In this document: piece by piece, positions 12,601 through 23,650 of the stretch
Numbering within the stretch: position 1 is the stretch's first letter
Layout of the letters: each line of letters begins with the position of its first letter
Assembly: GCA_036320915.1 (NCBI GenBank)
Contig: JAXBDG010000014.1
Coordinates: 434,001 to 498,000, forward strand
Direction of reading: 5' to 3'
Source: Linnemannia elongata
Taxonomy: Eukaryota > Mortierellomycota > Mortierellomycetes > Mortierellales > Mortierellaceae
Length of the DNA: 64,000 nucleotides
The notes under the pieces: model-generated
Database searches by the model: none
Seen by the model: the letters and a program-made list of their open reading frames with translations, nothing else
What the model was told of the DNA's origin: nothing
Program-made: the position numbers and the translations under genes

Positions 12601-15600
12601 ATCACTCGACTGAACGACTTGCGCAACCGGTTCAAAGATTATATCAAGCGAACCATGCGATCAATGGAGGCATGGCAGACAGAGCACTATCCAGAGCTGA
12701 CACACTCCCTGAACTCTTGGACTCTTCCAGAATATGTTACGTAAGTACACGTTGTCCATTGCTTGCTAGCACCATTTCTTGCGTTGCTGTATGAAAAGAT
12801 ATGATTGACTGAATGGTTTTGCTCACGCTTACATTTAATTAGGTCCGAGATTCTTCACACATTCCCAAGGTCCTCAGTTATTGTGCGTGAGAACGAGCCT
12901 AGCTCCATCATTGCATCTACACTCAGGTATGATCTCAAACTACAACCATTCGATATCCTTCGCAGCACTATCAACAAGGATTTATTTTACGCTGCTAACA
13001 TGCCATAACATATTTATTTCTTTGCCTAGCTCGATGGACTACTTGACACTGTTGTCGTCAATGTGTAACCAGGATGCTGATTTGACAGATGAGGAAGAGG
13101 CGGCACCCAAACCACCAGAGAAGGACTTTTTCATGAGAAGAGCAAGTCTTGGTGTCCCTGCCCCAGGACCTTTGAGGACATCGCGGTCGGCTGGAAGTGC
13201 CACATTGGTGACACGCAAGAACGGGAGCAGCGATAGTGAGGCAAGCACAGCAGTCAACAGCGCCGCAAATGGGTCCCCCGACAAAGGCGACAAAGGCGAC
13301 AACGTCAGTCAAGCGAGTGCGCAGGATGACGATGATGAAGATGGAGATGAGGACTTTTTGGTGGTCGACGGATATGAGACGGCAGTCAAGTTTGTACGAC
13401 CAACTAAGTTGGATATCTCGAGCATGCTCGCCAACGGAACAATGTCGCCTCGGAGCACGATGGGTATACACTTCGCGAGTGGTCGTAATGGGAAGAACTC
13501 AACTCTGGGTCTAGGATCGATTGAGAGGCGAGCAGACGGGACTGTTGCTCGACCTGTCAGTATGATGGCTCTCAACAGTTCAACTCCAATCTTTTCAGCG
13601 TCACCCTTGGCAACACCAACGGAGCACAACAACCAGTCGGCGTCGTTCTTTATCTCACCTCCCGACAGTCGCTCGACCACACCGACTCCTGGAGCAAAAT
13701 CCAAGAATCCGTTTGGATATCAAGCTCTGACATCGGGACTCAGTGGTACGATGAAGGGTCTCAGCCTGAACTCCCTCTCAGAGAAGATTGGTAGCGGATT
13801 CACGAATTATGGCGCGTTTAGCGCTAGCATCGACAAGGCAGACAAGGAGTTTTTCAAGGCTGATGGGACTGAACGGTCCATGCGGGAAACTCTAGCATTG
13901 GAGCAGGAACTAGAGTCGAGCGTGCGAAGTCCTCACCTGAAGGCTCGTAAGTGCCCCTAATCAATCGACTCGACGATGGTTGTCATCTTGTTTAGAGTTA
14001 ACATTGGCGCGTGAGAATGACTCTTGTTCTGCTACCTTATCAACACTAAACCACTCACTTACCACATCCTTGATTTTACCTAGGATTCTCGCACGGGAAG
14101 ACATCATTCTCATGCACGGTGTACTATGCAGCCGAGTTTGACACGCTGCGTCGTCGATGTGGTATCCATCAAAACTATGTCCAATCGCTCTCAAGGTGCA
14201 ACGTTTGGAACGCCAACGGCGGCAAGAGCAAGAGCAGCTTCTACAAGACCAAAGGTAAAAAAAAAAGTGCACCATTGTCATCATCATTCTTTCTCTTTTT
14301 CCCCAGCCCTTCATCGTTGATTGTTCACTTTAAGGCGCCTATTCGTGTCTGTTTTCCCGTCTTGTTCATGCGGTTATTCGTTGATGGAACGCGCACTAAA
14401 CTACTCCTTTCATCCCCCCTTTCATCCTTATTGGTCGTTTGTGCTGGTGCTCTTTTCCACTTATTCATGCAGATGATCGATTTGTGGTCAAGCAGATGGT
14501 GTCGAGTTGGAATATTGCTGAAAAGGATGAACTACTCAAGTTTGCGCCAAAGTACTTTGACTACATGGAAAAAACACACGAGGCCCCGACAGTTCTGGCC
14601 AAGATTTTTGGATTCTACACCTTCAAGATCAAGAATGGCCAGTCGGGACAGGTCATGAAGATTGACGTTCTTGTGATGGAGCACCTCTTTTACAACCAAA
14701 AGATTACCAGGGTATGTTCAACTCGTTTGTGCCTATTCTAGTTAGCGTTGTTGCTTACCTTTGGTGCTTTTGTGTTTGTCAAGATGTGTTCGCAGGCTGC
14801 GCTGTAGTGCTCACAGTTTTGGTGTGTCTCGCTCTTGCTTTTGTACTCTTGTCTTTGTACACTTATTGCTGTTTTAGACGTTCGACTTGAAGGGAATCCA
14901 GGATCGACATGCGGGTTCGAAACCGAACACAACAGGCGGAGGATCAACTACGCTCTGGGACGGCGACTTTATTGAAGGTCGGTACAGGGCGCTGTTGCTA
15001 ATCCACTCGCACTCGAAGAAGATTATCCGAGAGTCACTCCTCAACGATACCGAGTTTTTGGCAGGCGCCAACATCATGGACTACTCTCTCCTCGTCGGTG
15101 TCGATGACGAGCGCAAAGAATTGGTCGTTGGCATCGTTGGTAAGTCATAAGTGATGTTGTTAATGCTTTTGAATTTGAAGCGTTACAAGGGGGGCGTAAG
15201 GATTCCTTTTGAGGCGCAGAGAATCGGTGTCAAAGAAAGAGCACTGATTACAAGATGTACACTAACGCCCTTTTTATTTATTGTCTCTATTATAGATTTC
15301 ATTGGTGCCTACACGTGGTACAAGAGGATCGAGTCCAAGGGCAAGACAACACTGCGGGGCGCCAAGGACAATGTCACGGTATTGCCACCGCAGCAGTACA
15401 AGACCCGATTCAGGGAAGCCATGGAGCGCTATTTCTTGGCCGTTCCTGGTATGTTTCATTGCCTTTGGCTATGCAGCGTTTCAGAGAGATGGAGGGATGC
15501 GATGTGCCTCGGAACTGGGAGAATGTTCTGACTTGTCGTTAACAATGTACTCGTGTGAACTTGTATGCGAAAAATAGATAAATGGTCAAAGGCCGCACTA

Positions 15601-16017
15601 GAACAAGAATCCTCATCACCAGCAACCGCCATCACCACCACCAAAGGGACTGCAGGAACGACCGTGACTGCCAGTCGGAAGCCGAGCGCAGTCGATGGAG
15701 CCTTTGTTGCAGCCTCAACGACACTCCTCCTACCGTCGACCATCCCTGAGGGATCCAAAGAGAGCCTAGCGACACCGACACTAGAGCAATCGATCAAGAA
15801 GAAGACCTCGGGGTATTTGGAAAAAATGTCCAAGGCGATTATTATGTCGTCTGGCAGAACAGGTGGAGGAGTTGTGGAGACCGAGTCGGGGACGACTACT
15901 ATTGCAACAGCCCTTGAGAAAGGCGATGCGGCGGCGGCGGCGATTCCGGTGGTGGGGGAGGGAGAGACGGAGTTTTGTGTGAAGAAGCTTCCTAGAGTGT
16001 TCTACCCTTTGGATTAG
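9607..16017 (+). CDS. fab1: FAB1/PIKfyve-type phosphatidylinositol-3-phosphate 5-kinase (no FYVE domain)
   Basis: Nine exons: 9607..10558, 10766..12740, 12843..12926, 13030..13946, 14084..14254, 14473..14711, 14878..15139, 15296..15448 and 15578..16017. All phases close, giving about 1730 residues. The enzyme makes PI(3,5)P2 on endosomes and vacuoles. Residues 1-150 are low complexity (Thr/Ala/Gln/Ser) with no FYVE zinc finger. A partial chaperonin-like segment follows (IQILLGGTIALAAGADDLAK at about 320-340). The FAB1 Cys-rich region is clear: APCESPRLITMEYY, CRRAHHLCNDKKCGHKRLEH, then WTRCKMCKTRTKPRM and FGKYLELLLYNH at about 580-750. VREN-EPSSIIASTLSSMDY precedes the kinase. The C-terminal PIP kinase (about 1310-1590) has DDRFVVKQM, VMEHLFYNQ, FDLKG, NIMDYSLLVG, VVGIVDFIGAYTWYK and the activation-loop end LPPQQYKTRFREAMERYFL. 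The motif usually reading FDLKGS is FDLKGI here. The tail past 1600 is low complexity. The architecture resembles FYVE-less plant FAB1 forms. Confidence 0.95.
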
Positions 16018-17481
16018 AGTGTAGAGCGTGATTAATACATAATAGCCTCTTTGTTTGTTCCCTTGCTTTCATGCTTCGTGCTTCGTGCTTTTGTGATTAT
16101 GCATGCTGTACCGCTTGTATTTGTGATGGGAGTGTTGTTTGTACTTATGTATATGTAAGTGTGTGGTTCGTGTTCGTGTTTGTATTTTATTGGGTTGTCC
16201 TGCATGCCAATGCATCCAAGATCTGTCAGCCTGAAAAACCATCGAGCAGCCCTTCTCATTATCGACTTTTTCTTTGTTTGGAGTGAGGATAGCGAAACCA
16301 TGCACAAAGAGTAAATCAAACAGGCCATATATTCGAAGAGAGGAAAAATAAAAATATGAGCACGTCCCAATGTCGAAGCCAAAAAAGAAAACAATGGTAA
16401 AGGAAGTGAGAGATCATGTGCTTGCCTATGATTGTTTTCTTCAACCCGGATCGATCCCTTGTGCATTATCGACGCCAAAAGAAAAAGGATGAGAAGGAGG
16501 AGGGGGAATGAAGGGAATGATATTGGTCAAAAGCCCTCTCTTTCCTCCCATTTTGACATGCACCCAAAAGTTGCTTCGGTCTCCCGCCTCGGAGAGTGAC
16601 ACTGACACTGACACTGACACAGGAATGTGCTTTTGTCTGCGATGAGAATAGACCAGGACGAGACGAGGAACACAACATCCATTAGCTACAGAACCAACGA
16701 ATAAGTAGGAAGCACCAACAAAAAACCAAACAAACAAGAGACACAGGGGATGCAATCTTATTTGTTTCTGTGAGACTCAGCGGCTCCGCTCAAAAGCTGT
16801 CCCACTCACCCATCCATCCATTCGCCCCCCCTCCTGTGCCCCCCAATGATTTTTTTAATGTACGTGTTCAGCCCAACAAGACAATAAGGCCTCTCTTCGC
16901 TCTCCTACTTTCTCTCCCCTCCTGCCCATGACCAACCCGTATCACCTTTCGACATTCCGAATGACAAATTTTCACATACCCATTTCTCTCCCTTCCTTCT
17001 CCTCTCATCTCGCTCTGACTCAGTCTCATTTACATCCATCATCACTGCCACTCTTTATTAACACATTGCAAACACACGTTTACATCAGGGGAGAAGACTT
17101 CATTTTTTTTTTCAGCGAAGTTCAAGAGACAAGGGCGGTGAGCCTGAAGGATGTGTCCAATAGTAAGAGTAATAAAGCACGCGATATACCATCGATTCGC
17201 TGTCCTCCTCCCAGCTCAACCCAACCCAACCCAAGCAAAACAAAACAAAAACAAAAAAAAGTTGGCTGCATGTCAGTGCCGATGTTTCTGTGCCACTGCA
17301 ATCATATGTCACTCACCCTCTCTCCCAAAACAATAAGCTCGATGGAAAAAATTAGCTTCTCGGGCGAAGCACAAAAAAAAAAAGGAAGCTACTGTACATA
17401 CTTCTCTCCTTCCCTCCCTCTTCAAAAATTTCAGGCACCGAAACAAAAAGCTTTACGAAGGTTGGAAAATGTAAAAGATAA
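16018..17481. other. Intergenic: FAB1 3' side
   Basis: The FAB1 stop is followed by a T/G-rich likely 3' UTR to about 16200. The rest is low-complexity DNA with short repeats, for example (CACTGA)n at about 16598-16620 and CCCAA repeats near 17218-17235. I see no gene. Confidence 0.5.
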
Positions 17482-17553
17482 TTCCCAGTCCGGGGATCGA
17501 ACCCGGGCCTTGTCGGTGAGAGCGACAAATCCTGACCACTGGACCAACTAGGA
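17482..17553 (-). tRNA. tRNA-Glu (anticodon CTC)
   Basis: Read on the minus strand, the 72 nt fold as a full cloverleaf. The acceptor is TCCTAGT with ACTGGGA plus discriminator A. The D arm contains GGTCCAGTGGTCAGGAT, the anticodon stem/loop is TGTCG-CTCTCAC-CGACA, and the T arm is CCGGG-TTCGATC-CCCGG. The sequence closely follows eukaryotic tRNA-Glu(CTC). There is no intron. Internal A and B boxes are present, and TTTT runs downstream on the minus strand (about 17469-17475) can serve as the Pol III terminator. No other tRNA was found in the window. Confidence 0.96.
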
Positions 17554-18535
17554 ACTTGTGTTGTTGAATACTAGTTTTTCTTAGAGCTAGTTGAATAGTA
17601 AGTTATCCAAATTTGTGAGTTTTTCGGCGTGGAGGCGGGATCCGGGGCTGGGACCTCAATTTTTTTTAATAAGAAGGTTTACGTGACCCATGGGCCCATG
17701 CATGGTTATTTTTGAGGCATGTCGATATGAAAAGGAACGAGAACATAACCAAAACTTAGGTTTTGAGTACTGAAATGTTCATTTTTTCCAGTGTAAAAAA
17801 AAAAATAAAAAAATAAGAGAAAAAAAAAAATGCGTACGTTTGCTTGTAATGTAGCACATATCGACTACGCCTTTACTATATTGTTGTCTTCCTCTTTTAG
17901 ACTTGAAAGACCTCGTCCTTGATCATTGAACAAGTCGCCCAAGAATAGGTTGCTTTTGAAAACGAAAGAAACAGACGTAGATATATGACAATTTTTTTTT
18001 TTTAGATACGTGCATCATTATCCTGTTCTTTTCTTCACCTTGACTGCCAGACGAGAGAGGAGTGAAAAAAAAAAGACGAGGAAGGAGGAACTCACGAGTA
18101 TAATGGAGCTGACTCTACAAAATGACGTGTTGTTGTTGTTGTTGTTGTTTTTGGAGGGGGAGGGGTTTGCTGTTTAAAATTGAACAGAGTAGAAAGTGCA
18201 ATTGTCTGATGGTGCCTGTAAATCTTTCTCCTGTTTTTCTGATCATGATGTGCCTGAAAGTACAATTCCTTGTTTTCGTTCTCACAACCTCGATATTCAT
18301 CCTTCATGATAAAAACAACCTCCAAGTTTATACGTATAAGAGATGCACACAAAATATAGACAAGGAATGTATCGAATGATGAATCTGTTTGTGTATTAGC
18401 AATGACGAGAAACGAGAGAAAAGCGCGCTGGTTGTAGTTGAAAGATATGCTTGAAAACAGGATGAAAAAAAAAAGAAAGAAAAATGCCAAAAATAAAAAA
18501 TAAAAGAGTGAATATGGAAGATTCATAGATGCCGA
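17554..18535. other. Intergenic between tRNA-Glu and the first SANT gene
   Basis: This stretch holds A-runs at 17797-17830, a (GTT)n at about 18129-18149 and A/T-rich DNA. The ORF covering 18092-18526 on the minus strand is low complexity. Nothing here is supported as a gene. Confidence 0.4.
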
Positions 18536-18619
18536 CTAAATGTCCTCAGGCCAGCTGAGGGTGTACTCAGGCTCCAGATTCAATCCAATATGGTGCTTGT
18601 CGAGTGGTTGTGCCTGTGT
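18536..18619 (-). other. Candidate last exon of the SANT gene at 18860-20422
   Basis: After a good acceptor (CTTCCTTTTCAG) the minus strand reads 27 ordinary codons and a TAG, ending LNLEPEYTLSWPEDI. It lies 240 bp past the stop of the upstream ORF. A direct join from the GA|GTGATA donor at 18864 does not keep frame. A 10-nt micro-exon (TGTGGGAGGA, flanked by TTTATTCAG and GTAATC, near 18800) would restore it. This exon therefore gives an alternative, longer C-terminus that I cannot prove. Confidence 0.35.
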
Positions 18620-18859
18620 CTGAAAAGGAAGATATGCTATCTGTGAAAGGAATCAGTGAAACACCATCATGAATGGCGCTGAAAAAGTGCGTGGTAGTGG
18701 TGGTGGTGGCGGTGGACAACAGAAGACTTGAGCAAAAGAAAACAAAAAAAAAAAAAAAAAAGCGATAGGGTGGGAAGGTAGAACTATGTACAAGAGGATT
18801 ACTCCTCCCACACTGAATAAAAAAAGAGAAAAAAAGTTAAAAAAAGGGGAGTGTCAATA

Positions 18860-20422
18860 TCACTCAGCCGGTGGCCAGTGGTGTCGAGAACTGGCGCCGT
18901 AAGGAGGAGTCGTCAGTGAAGGCCGTCTGGTAGCTCCTCTCTTGGATCCTGCCGGACTGGTCACAGAAGAGGTCGAAATATGAGAGGGGAAGGTAGCGCC
19001 AGCACCACTACTCTCTTTTCTTGACCGAGAAGGCGACACGGGGGTCATAGGGCCTAAACCAATCGAGCCAGCTGTGGGACTGACGAGGTCGACGGACATA
19101 TCCCTTGCTGAAGATGAGGACGAGGACGGCTGTTGTTGTTGCTTCCTCTCCTCCTCTTCTTCGCGCGCCTGCAAAAGCCCCCACATGATCGAGATCCCAC
19201 CCTGCGACCGCTCTGGCAAGTACTTTTCCTGAATCTGGCTCCACGAAGGTCCAAACTCTTCATGACCACGCTTCAGCAGCGCGATCTCCTCGTCTGTCCC
19301 GGCACGACGACGCATGATCTCCCATTTGTTCTTGCACTGCTTCCGCGTGAACGTGTTACCCATCTGTGAGGCGACCCAGACCCAATTGATACGGTAGCCG
19401 CCGGGGAAACAAGTCTCGATCAAGTTCTTAAGCTGTTCTGACTGCTGAAGTGTCCAGACACGGACTGTTCTTGTGGGTTTGGCGTCACCTCCTTCGCCTC
19501 CTGTAACACCTCTGGCAGCAGCGGCCGCAGCGGTAGCAGCCCGATCGGCAGCAGCTGCAGCCGATCCTCCTCCGCGACCACGTTTCCCGCCGCCGCTTGC
19601 TCCACGTGATTTTGGTGTTGTCGGAGATGTAGCATGGTACGACGAGTCCCGATCCCTCATCCGCGTGTCGCTCCCGCCATCGTGGTCGTAATCATAGCCA
19701 TCATCAGGGCTCCTGGAGTGCATCGACCGGTTCGTCTGGTACGAAGGCCGGCGTGAGGATGACTGTGTTGAGTGTGGGTACGGGTAAGTCGCATACATCT
19801 CCTGAGACGACCGACGACTTTGAGAGGCTGGAGTGAGCGCAGGTGTAGCAGCGCCGGCGGCGGCATGGTAGAGATTGGGGAATGAGGACCGGTAGGTGGG
19901 TCCTGTTGATGAGGCAGCCGAACCAGGGGCGGGTTCATAACCGGACGAGGACCAGTCATCGTCATCGTCGTCGTCGTAATCAATGTCAGATTCGGGCAAC
20001 TCGCCATAGATGCGGGTGTATTCTTGTTCAATCTCCTCTAGTGACCGGTCAAGCTGCATCCGCTCCTTCACCTCAGCCCATCGGCCATAGAGATGGTGTC
20101 GTTCGACGGCGACATAAAGCGCTTCTTGTTCGGCGTTGGACCAGTGGCGATGCGAGGTGGTGTCAATCGGGGTGAGCTGACGGAATGGTTGTTTGGGAGG
20201 TCTCTCAAAGTTCTCCCTGTTGTCTTCGTTGTCGTTGTCGTTGTTGCTGTGGCTGGTGGCGTTGGGATGAGCCGAGTCGATGTGCATGTCGCTTGAGTGT
20301 TGGTTGTCGTAGGCCGAAGGAGGAGACATTGTTGAGGAGGAGCGCTTCTTGTGCTGGCCCATATCGACGGAGACATAGGATGGTGACGAGGCAATGGTCT
20401 CGTCCATATCGCTTGATGTCAT
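18860..20422 (-). CDS. SANT/Myb-domain protein (520 residues, single-exon model)
   Basis: The ORF is open further upstream, but the upstream part translates to Cys/His runs and pyrimidine-leader residues. I chose the ATG at 20422 (MTSSDMDETIASSPSY) because the protein becomes ordinary there. A first SANT-like repeat lies at about 88-140 (RHWSNAEQEALYVAVERHH). The second, at about 320-375, is the best (RVWTLQQSEQLKNLIETCFP, WVWVASQMGN, KQCKNKWEIMRRR). A third half follows (EEIALLKRGHEEFGPSWSQI). Between them are Asp/Ser-rich and Ala-rich linkers. The second repeat matches the repeats of the larger SANT gene at 34346-39087, so the two are paralogous in that module. A chromatin or transcription role is likely, and the targets are unknown. 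The C-terminus is uncertain because of the possible extra exon at 18536-18619. Confidence 0.8.
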   Translation of the reverse strand: MTSSDMDETIASSPSYVSVDMGQHKKRSSSTMSPPSAYDNQHSSDMHIDSAHPNATSHSNNDNDNEDNRENFERPPKQPFRQLTPIDTTSHRHWSNAEQEALYVAVERHHLYGRWAEVKERMQLDRSLEEIEQEYTRIYGELPESDIDYDDDDDDDWSSSGYEPAPGSAASSTGPTYRSSFPNLYHAAAGAATPALTPASQSRRSSQEMYATYPYPHSTQSSSRRPSYQTNRSMHSRSPDDGYDYDHDGGSDTRMRDRDSSYHATSPTTPKSRGASGGGKRGRGGGSAAAAADRAATAAAAAARGVTGGEGGDAKPTRTVRVWTLQQSEQLKNLIETCFPGGYRINWVWVASQMGNTFTRKQCKNKWEIMRRRAGTDEEIALLKRGHEEFGPSWSQIQEKYLPERSQGGISIMWGLLQAREEEEERKQQQQPSSSSSSARDMSVDLVSPTAGSIGLGPMTPVSPSRSRKESSGAGATFPSHISTSSVTSPAGSKRGATRRPSLTTPPYGASSRHHWPPAE

Positions 20423-21700
20423 GGAGATGTGGACGCGGGTAGGGTGTGGGGACAGAATGGTGGATACGAGTGTGCTCGGGGGGAAGGGTTGGTGGGAGTG
20501 AGTGTTGTGAGAAATAAAATAAATAAAAAGGTAATATTGGATAAAAGAGGAGAGAGAGTGTGAGAGAGGGAAGAAGGGGATAGTTACAAAAGGTGAGAGA
20601 GGCCTGAAGATGACGATGCGTCGTTGGCAGCAGCAGCAGCAGTGATGGTTGTTGTCAATGTCGATGGGAGGAAGCCGAAATCTAGGATAAACACGTGCAC
20701 GCAGAAAATTGAAGTAGGTACCAGTCAGTGAATACTCTCCTTGCCCTGGCTTTTCACAGCAAGCACCACCTTCTTTCGCCTTCTCTTTCACGTTCACATT
20801 CATTCAGGGGAAAAAAGAAAAAAAAAACAGCCACAAAAAGATGTATGTAAATACAAAGGAGAGAGGATGGAAAGAAAAGGAAGGTGGAGTGAACTCATAA
20901 AACGAAGTGAGGACAATGCGAGGGTGGAACGTTAAAAGAAGACAACCAAAGAATGGCAGCCGATGTGGTTTTTCTTTGGATTCTCGATGGCAACTTACAG
21001 GTCCTTGTCATAATCACCCAACCAATGTCAGGATTGAAGGTGAGTGTTGAAGAAAGAGTAGCAAGGGCTGTCTCTGTGTGCGGTCGATCCAGGGTTAGTC
21101 CACTGTGGCGTAGTAGTAATAGAATGAAAGACAATGCGGGCAGGCAGACAGACAAAGTAGTCAGGGACGACAGTTGACCGATCAACGGCTGAAAAAAGTA
21201 GGAAGAAGTAAAGACAGGGAAGGCTGCTAGAGACTTGGGTGGCGCGCTATTCGTCGAGTTTTGGACGGTTCTGAAACAGATCAGTTCTTTGACGATCAAT
21301 CAGTCAATCGATCAATCAGCCACGCGTATGAAAGTGAAAGTTCTGTCGTAGGTTGGTAGACTGATGGTAGGAAGATATTAGAAAAAGTGATTGACAACGC
21401 GTCACAAGGGAAGGTAGACGAAGATTGGTGTGGTATATAGGAGAAGGATAGGTCAAGTGAAGGGAATAGGCAGATGAAAAGAAAGTAAAAAAGAGAAAAG
21501 AAAGCGAGAGTTAGATTAGTTGATGCTGACAGAGTACCGATTGGAATGAAAGGCGATAACAATAGCGTAGTAAAAAGAACAAACAAAAAAATGCAGGTGG
21601 AATGTTGTTGACATTGAGGGATGGTTGTGTGGGCGATGCCCAAAATAATAATAATAATAATAATAATAATAGTAAACGAAATGAACGAAATGCTACGATT
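20423..21700. other. Upstream leader/promoter region of the SANT gene
   Basis: On the sense (minus) strand this region is pyrimidine-rich and reads on from the SANT start without a convincing protein. It contains ATG-opened low-complexity ORFs only. An (AAT)n run lies at about 21649-21672. It is probably 5' UTR and promoter. Confidence 0.4.
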
Positions 21701-23650
21701 GAGTACTATATCGTACAAAAGATGTTGTGCGATTGAGAGAAAGACTGGGGTAGAGAAGAGGAGGAGAGAAGAGAGGGCGAGATAGAAAAGAATTGAGCGG
21801 ATGGAGGACAGGGAGGAAAAGGGCCGGAAGAGGATGGAGGGGGAATGAATGGGGAAGGAGACGAGAGTAAGGAAGAAGTGGGAGAGGGAGAGTAAGAAAG
21901 AATGAAATGATAAAAAAAATAAATAACGGATTCAATTGCGTGTGTATTATAAAAAAAAAGAATTCAGAAGCGTTTGGGCAAGGGAGCCAACGGATGGTCT
22001 AAGGCGAAAAAAAGTATGAAGAAAGCTGTGGGTTCGGGCAAAGGAATGGAATATTTTTTCGTTGAATGATAAGTGGGCGATTGTGTCAACAATTATCGTT
22101 CTTCTTCTTTTGTTTGTTTTTTTTTGTGATGGGATGGATAACTGGGCGATGAGTTGAGTAGGAATAATATAATACAAACGTTGCGTACAAGAGTTTGAAA
22201 AGCCAAATAGGGAATAACGCCAAGGGTAGAATAAGGAAGGAACAGACGATGGAAGGATTAAAAAATGAGGAATTGAAGGAAAGGAAGGATGGAAGGAAGG
22301 AAGGGCTAGAGAACAAAAAAAGAAAAAAAGGGAATGTGAACGGAACAGTAGTCAACGAAAAGGCGAGGCGTTGAGTAAAATGACAGATGAGCTTAAAAAC
22401 AGGAGACCCACAATTGAAGTAGTCAGTTGGGTATAGGCAAGGGAGTCTTAGGTGGCCAAAGAGGGAGAAGGGGAAGCGAAGCGGATCGAGAAGTGAAGGG
22501 CAGGGAGAGAAAGGGAAAGTAAGGGAAAGAAAAGAGGTAAAAAAGGAAGGATGGATCACGGCGAGAATGAGCAGAGAAATATATAAAAAAAGAAGCAATT
22601 GAGTCGTCAGTTTGTATTTAATACTTTACTTTGTGCTGTCGACTTGTTCCTTTCTTTGTCGTTGTCAGGACTGGGTTGCAGAAGCAGCAGGAGCAGTAGC
22701 AGAAGTGAAAAGGAGAGTCAATTGGAGAAGTAAAAATCGAAAGTGACTCCTCTTTGTTTTCTTAATGATTCCGACGTGTAGGAATGAAAGAGAGGGAGGA
22801 AGGATGGAGTGATGATGAACGAATGAGTGAATGAATTAGAACAACAAGCAGACAAGGGTGACTGATGGCAAGAAAAGAAGGGAGAAAAAGAAGGGAAGGG
22901 GGACTCTTGTAAGAATTAAGGAAAGGGTCGTTCAGTCAGCAAGTCAATAGTAAAAAATAAAAAAAAAAATAAAAAAAAAAGAAAAGAAAGGGAAAGAGGA
23001 AAGGAGAGAAAGAAAGAAAAGAAAACGAGGGCAATGTAGTGTGATAATAAGACAAAAGGGAAAAGTGAAGCGAATGAACAAACAAGTACAACGACTGAGG
23101 GAAGGGCGAGAGAAAATATGTATGTGTGTGAAGAGAGAGCAAGGGCAAAGAGGGTTTCGGGACGGGAGACAATGAGAGAAGCGAAACGAAAGAAAAGAGA
23201 AATGTGTATAGAATAACAATATATATATAATTGTTATTTTTTGAGCGTGTGGGTGGTCAGTGCCAAAACCAAGAGAAGTAAGTGGACGAAAAAGAGAGAA
23301 GGGAATGAATGAAGAGAAATACGAATACAAAAAAAAGTGTATTAAAACAAAACAATAGAAAATGGAAAACGGACGGGTTGCGAATGAGAACGAAGACTGG
23401 TGGAATGAAGGGGGGGGAAATGAGAGATGATGAAGAGGGATGGGAGAGATGAGGGCGTAACGATGAGTGAAGGAGAGCAAACAGAGAGAGTGAGAGTGAA
23501 GGTGAGAAAGAGAAGAGAGAAAGAGAGAAAGAGAGAAAGAGGGAAGAATGAGAGAGAAAAGAAAGAAGAGAAAAAGACGGCGGAGAAGGCGAGATGAAAA
23601 GAAGAGAGAGTGAGAAAAAAGAAGCAAAGAGAAGAGAATTACGACTACAA
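21700..23650. repeat. Long purine-rich tract on the plus strand
   Basis: Nearly 2 kb is dominated by A and G on the plus strand. For example, 23521-23580 has 58 purines in 60 bases, mainly GAGA and GGAA repeats. The minus strand, which is the sense strand of the SANT gene at 20422, is therefore polypyrimidine. ORFs across it translate as Ser/Phe/Leu strings and are not taken as genes. Confidence 0.75.

Noticed and set aside
20423..20803. N-terminal extension of the SANT ORF
   Set aside because: The extra residues are Cys/His runs and hydrophobic strings from pyrimidine-rich leader; the ATG at 20422 begins ordinary sequence.
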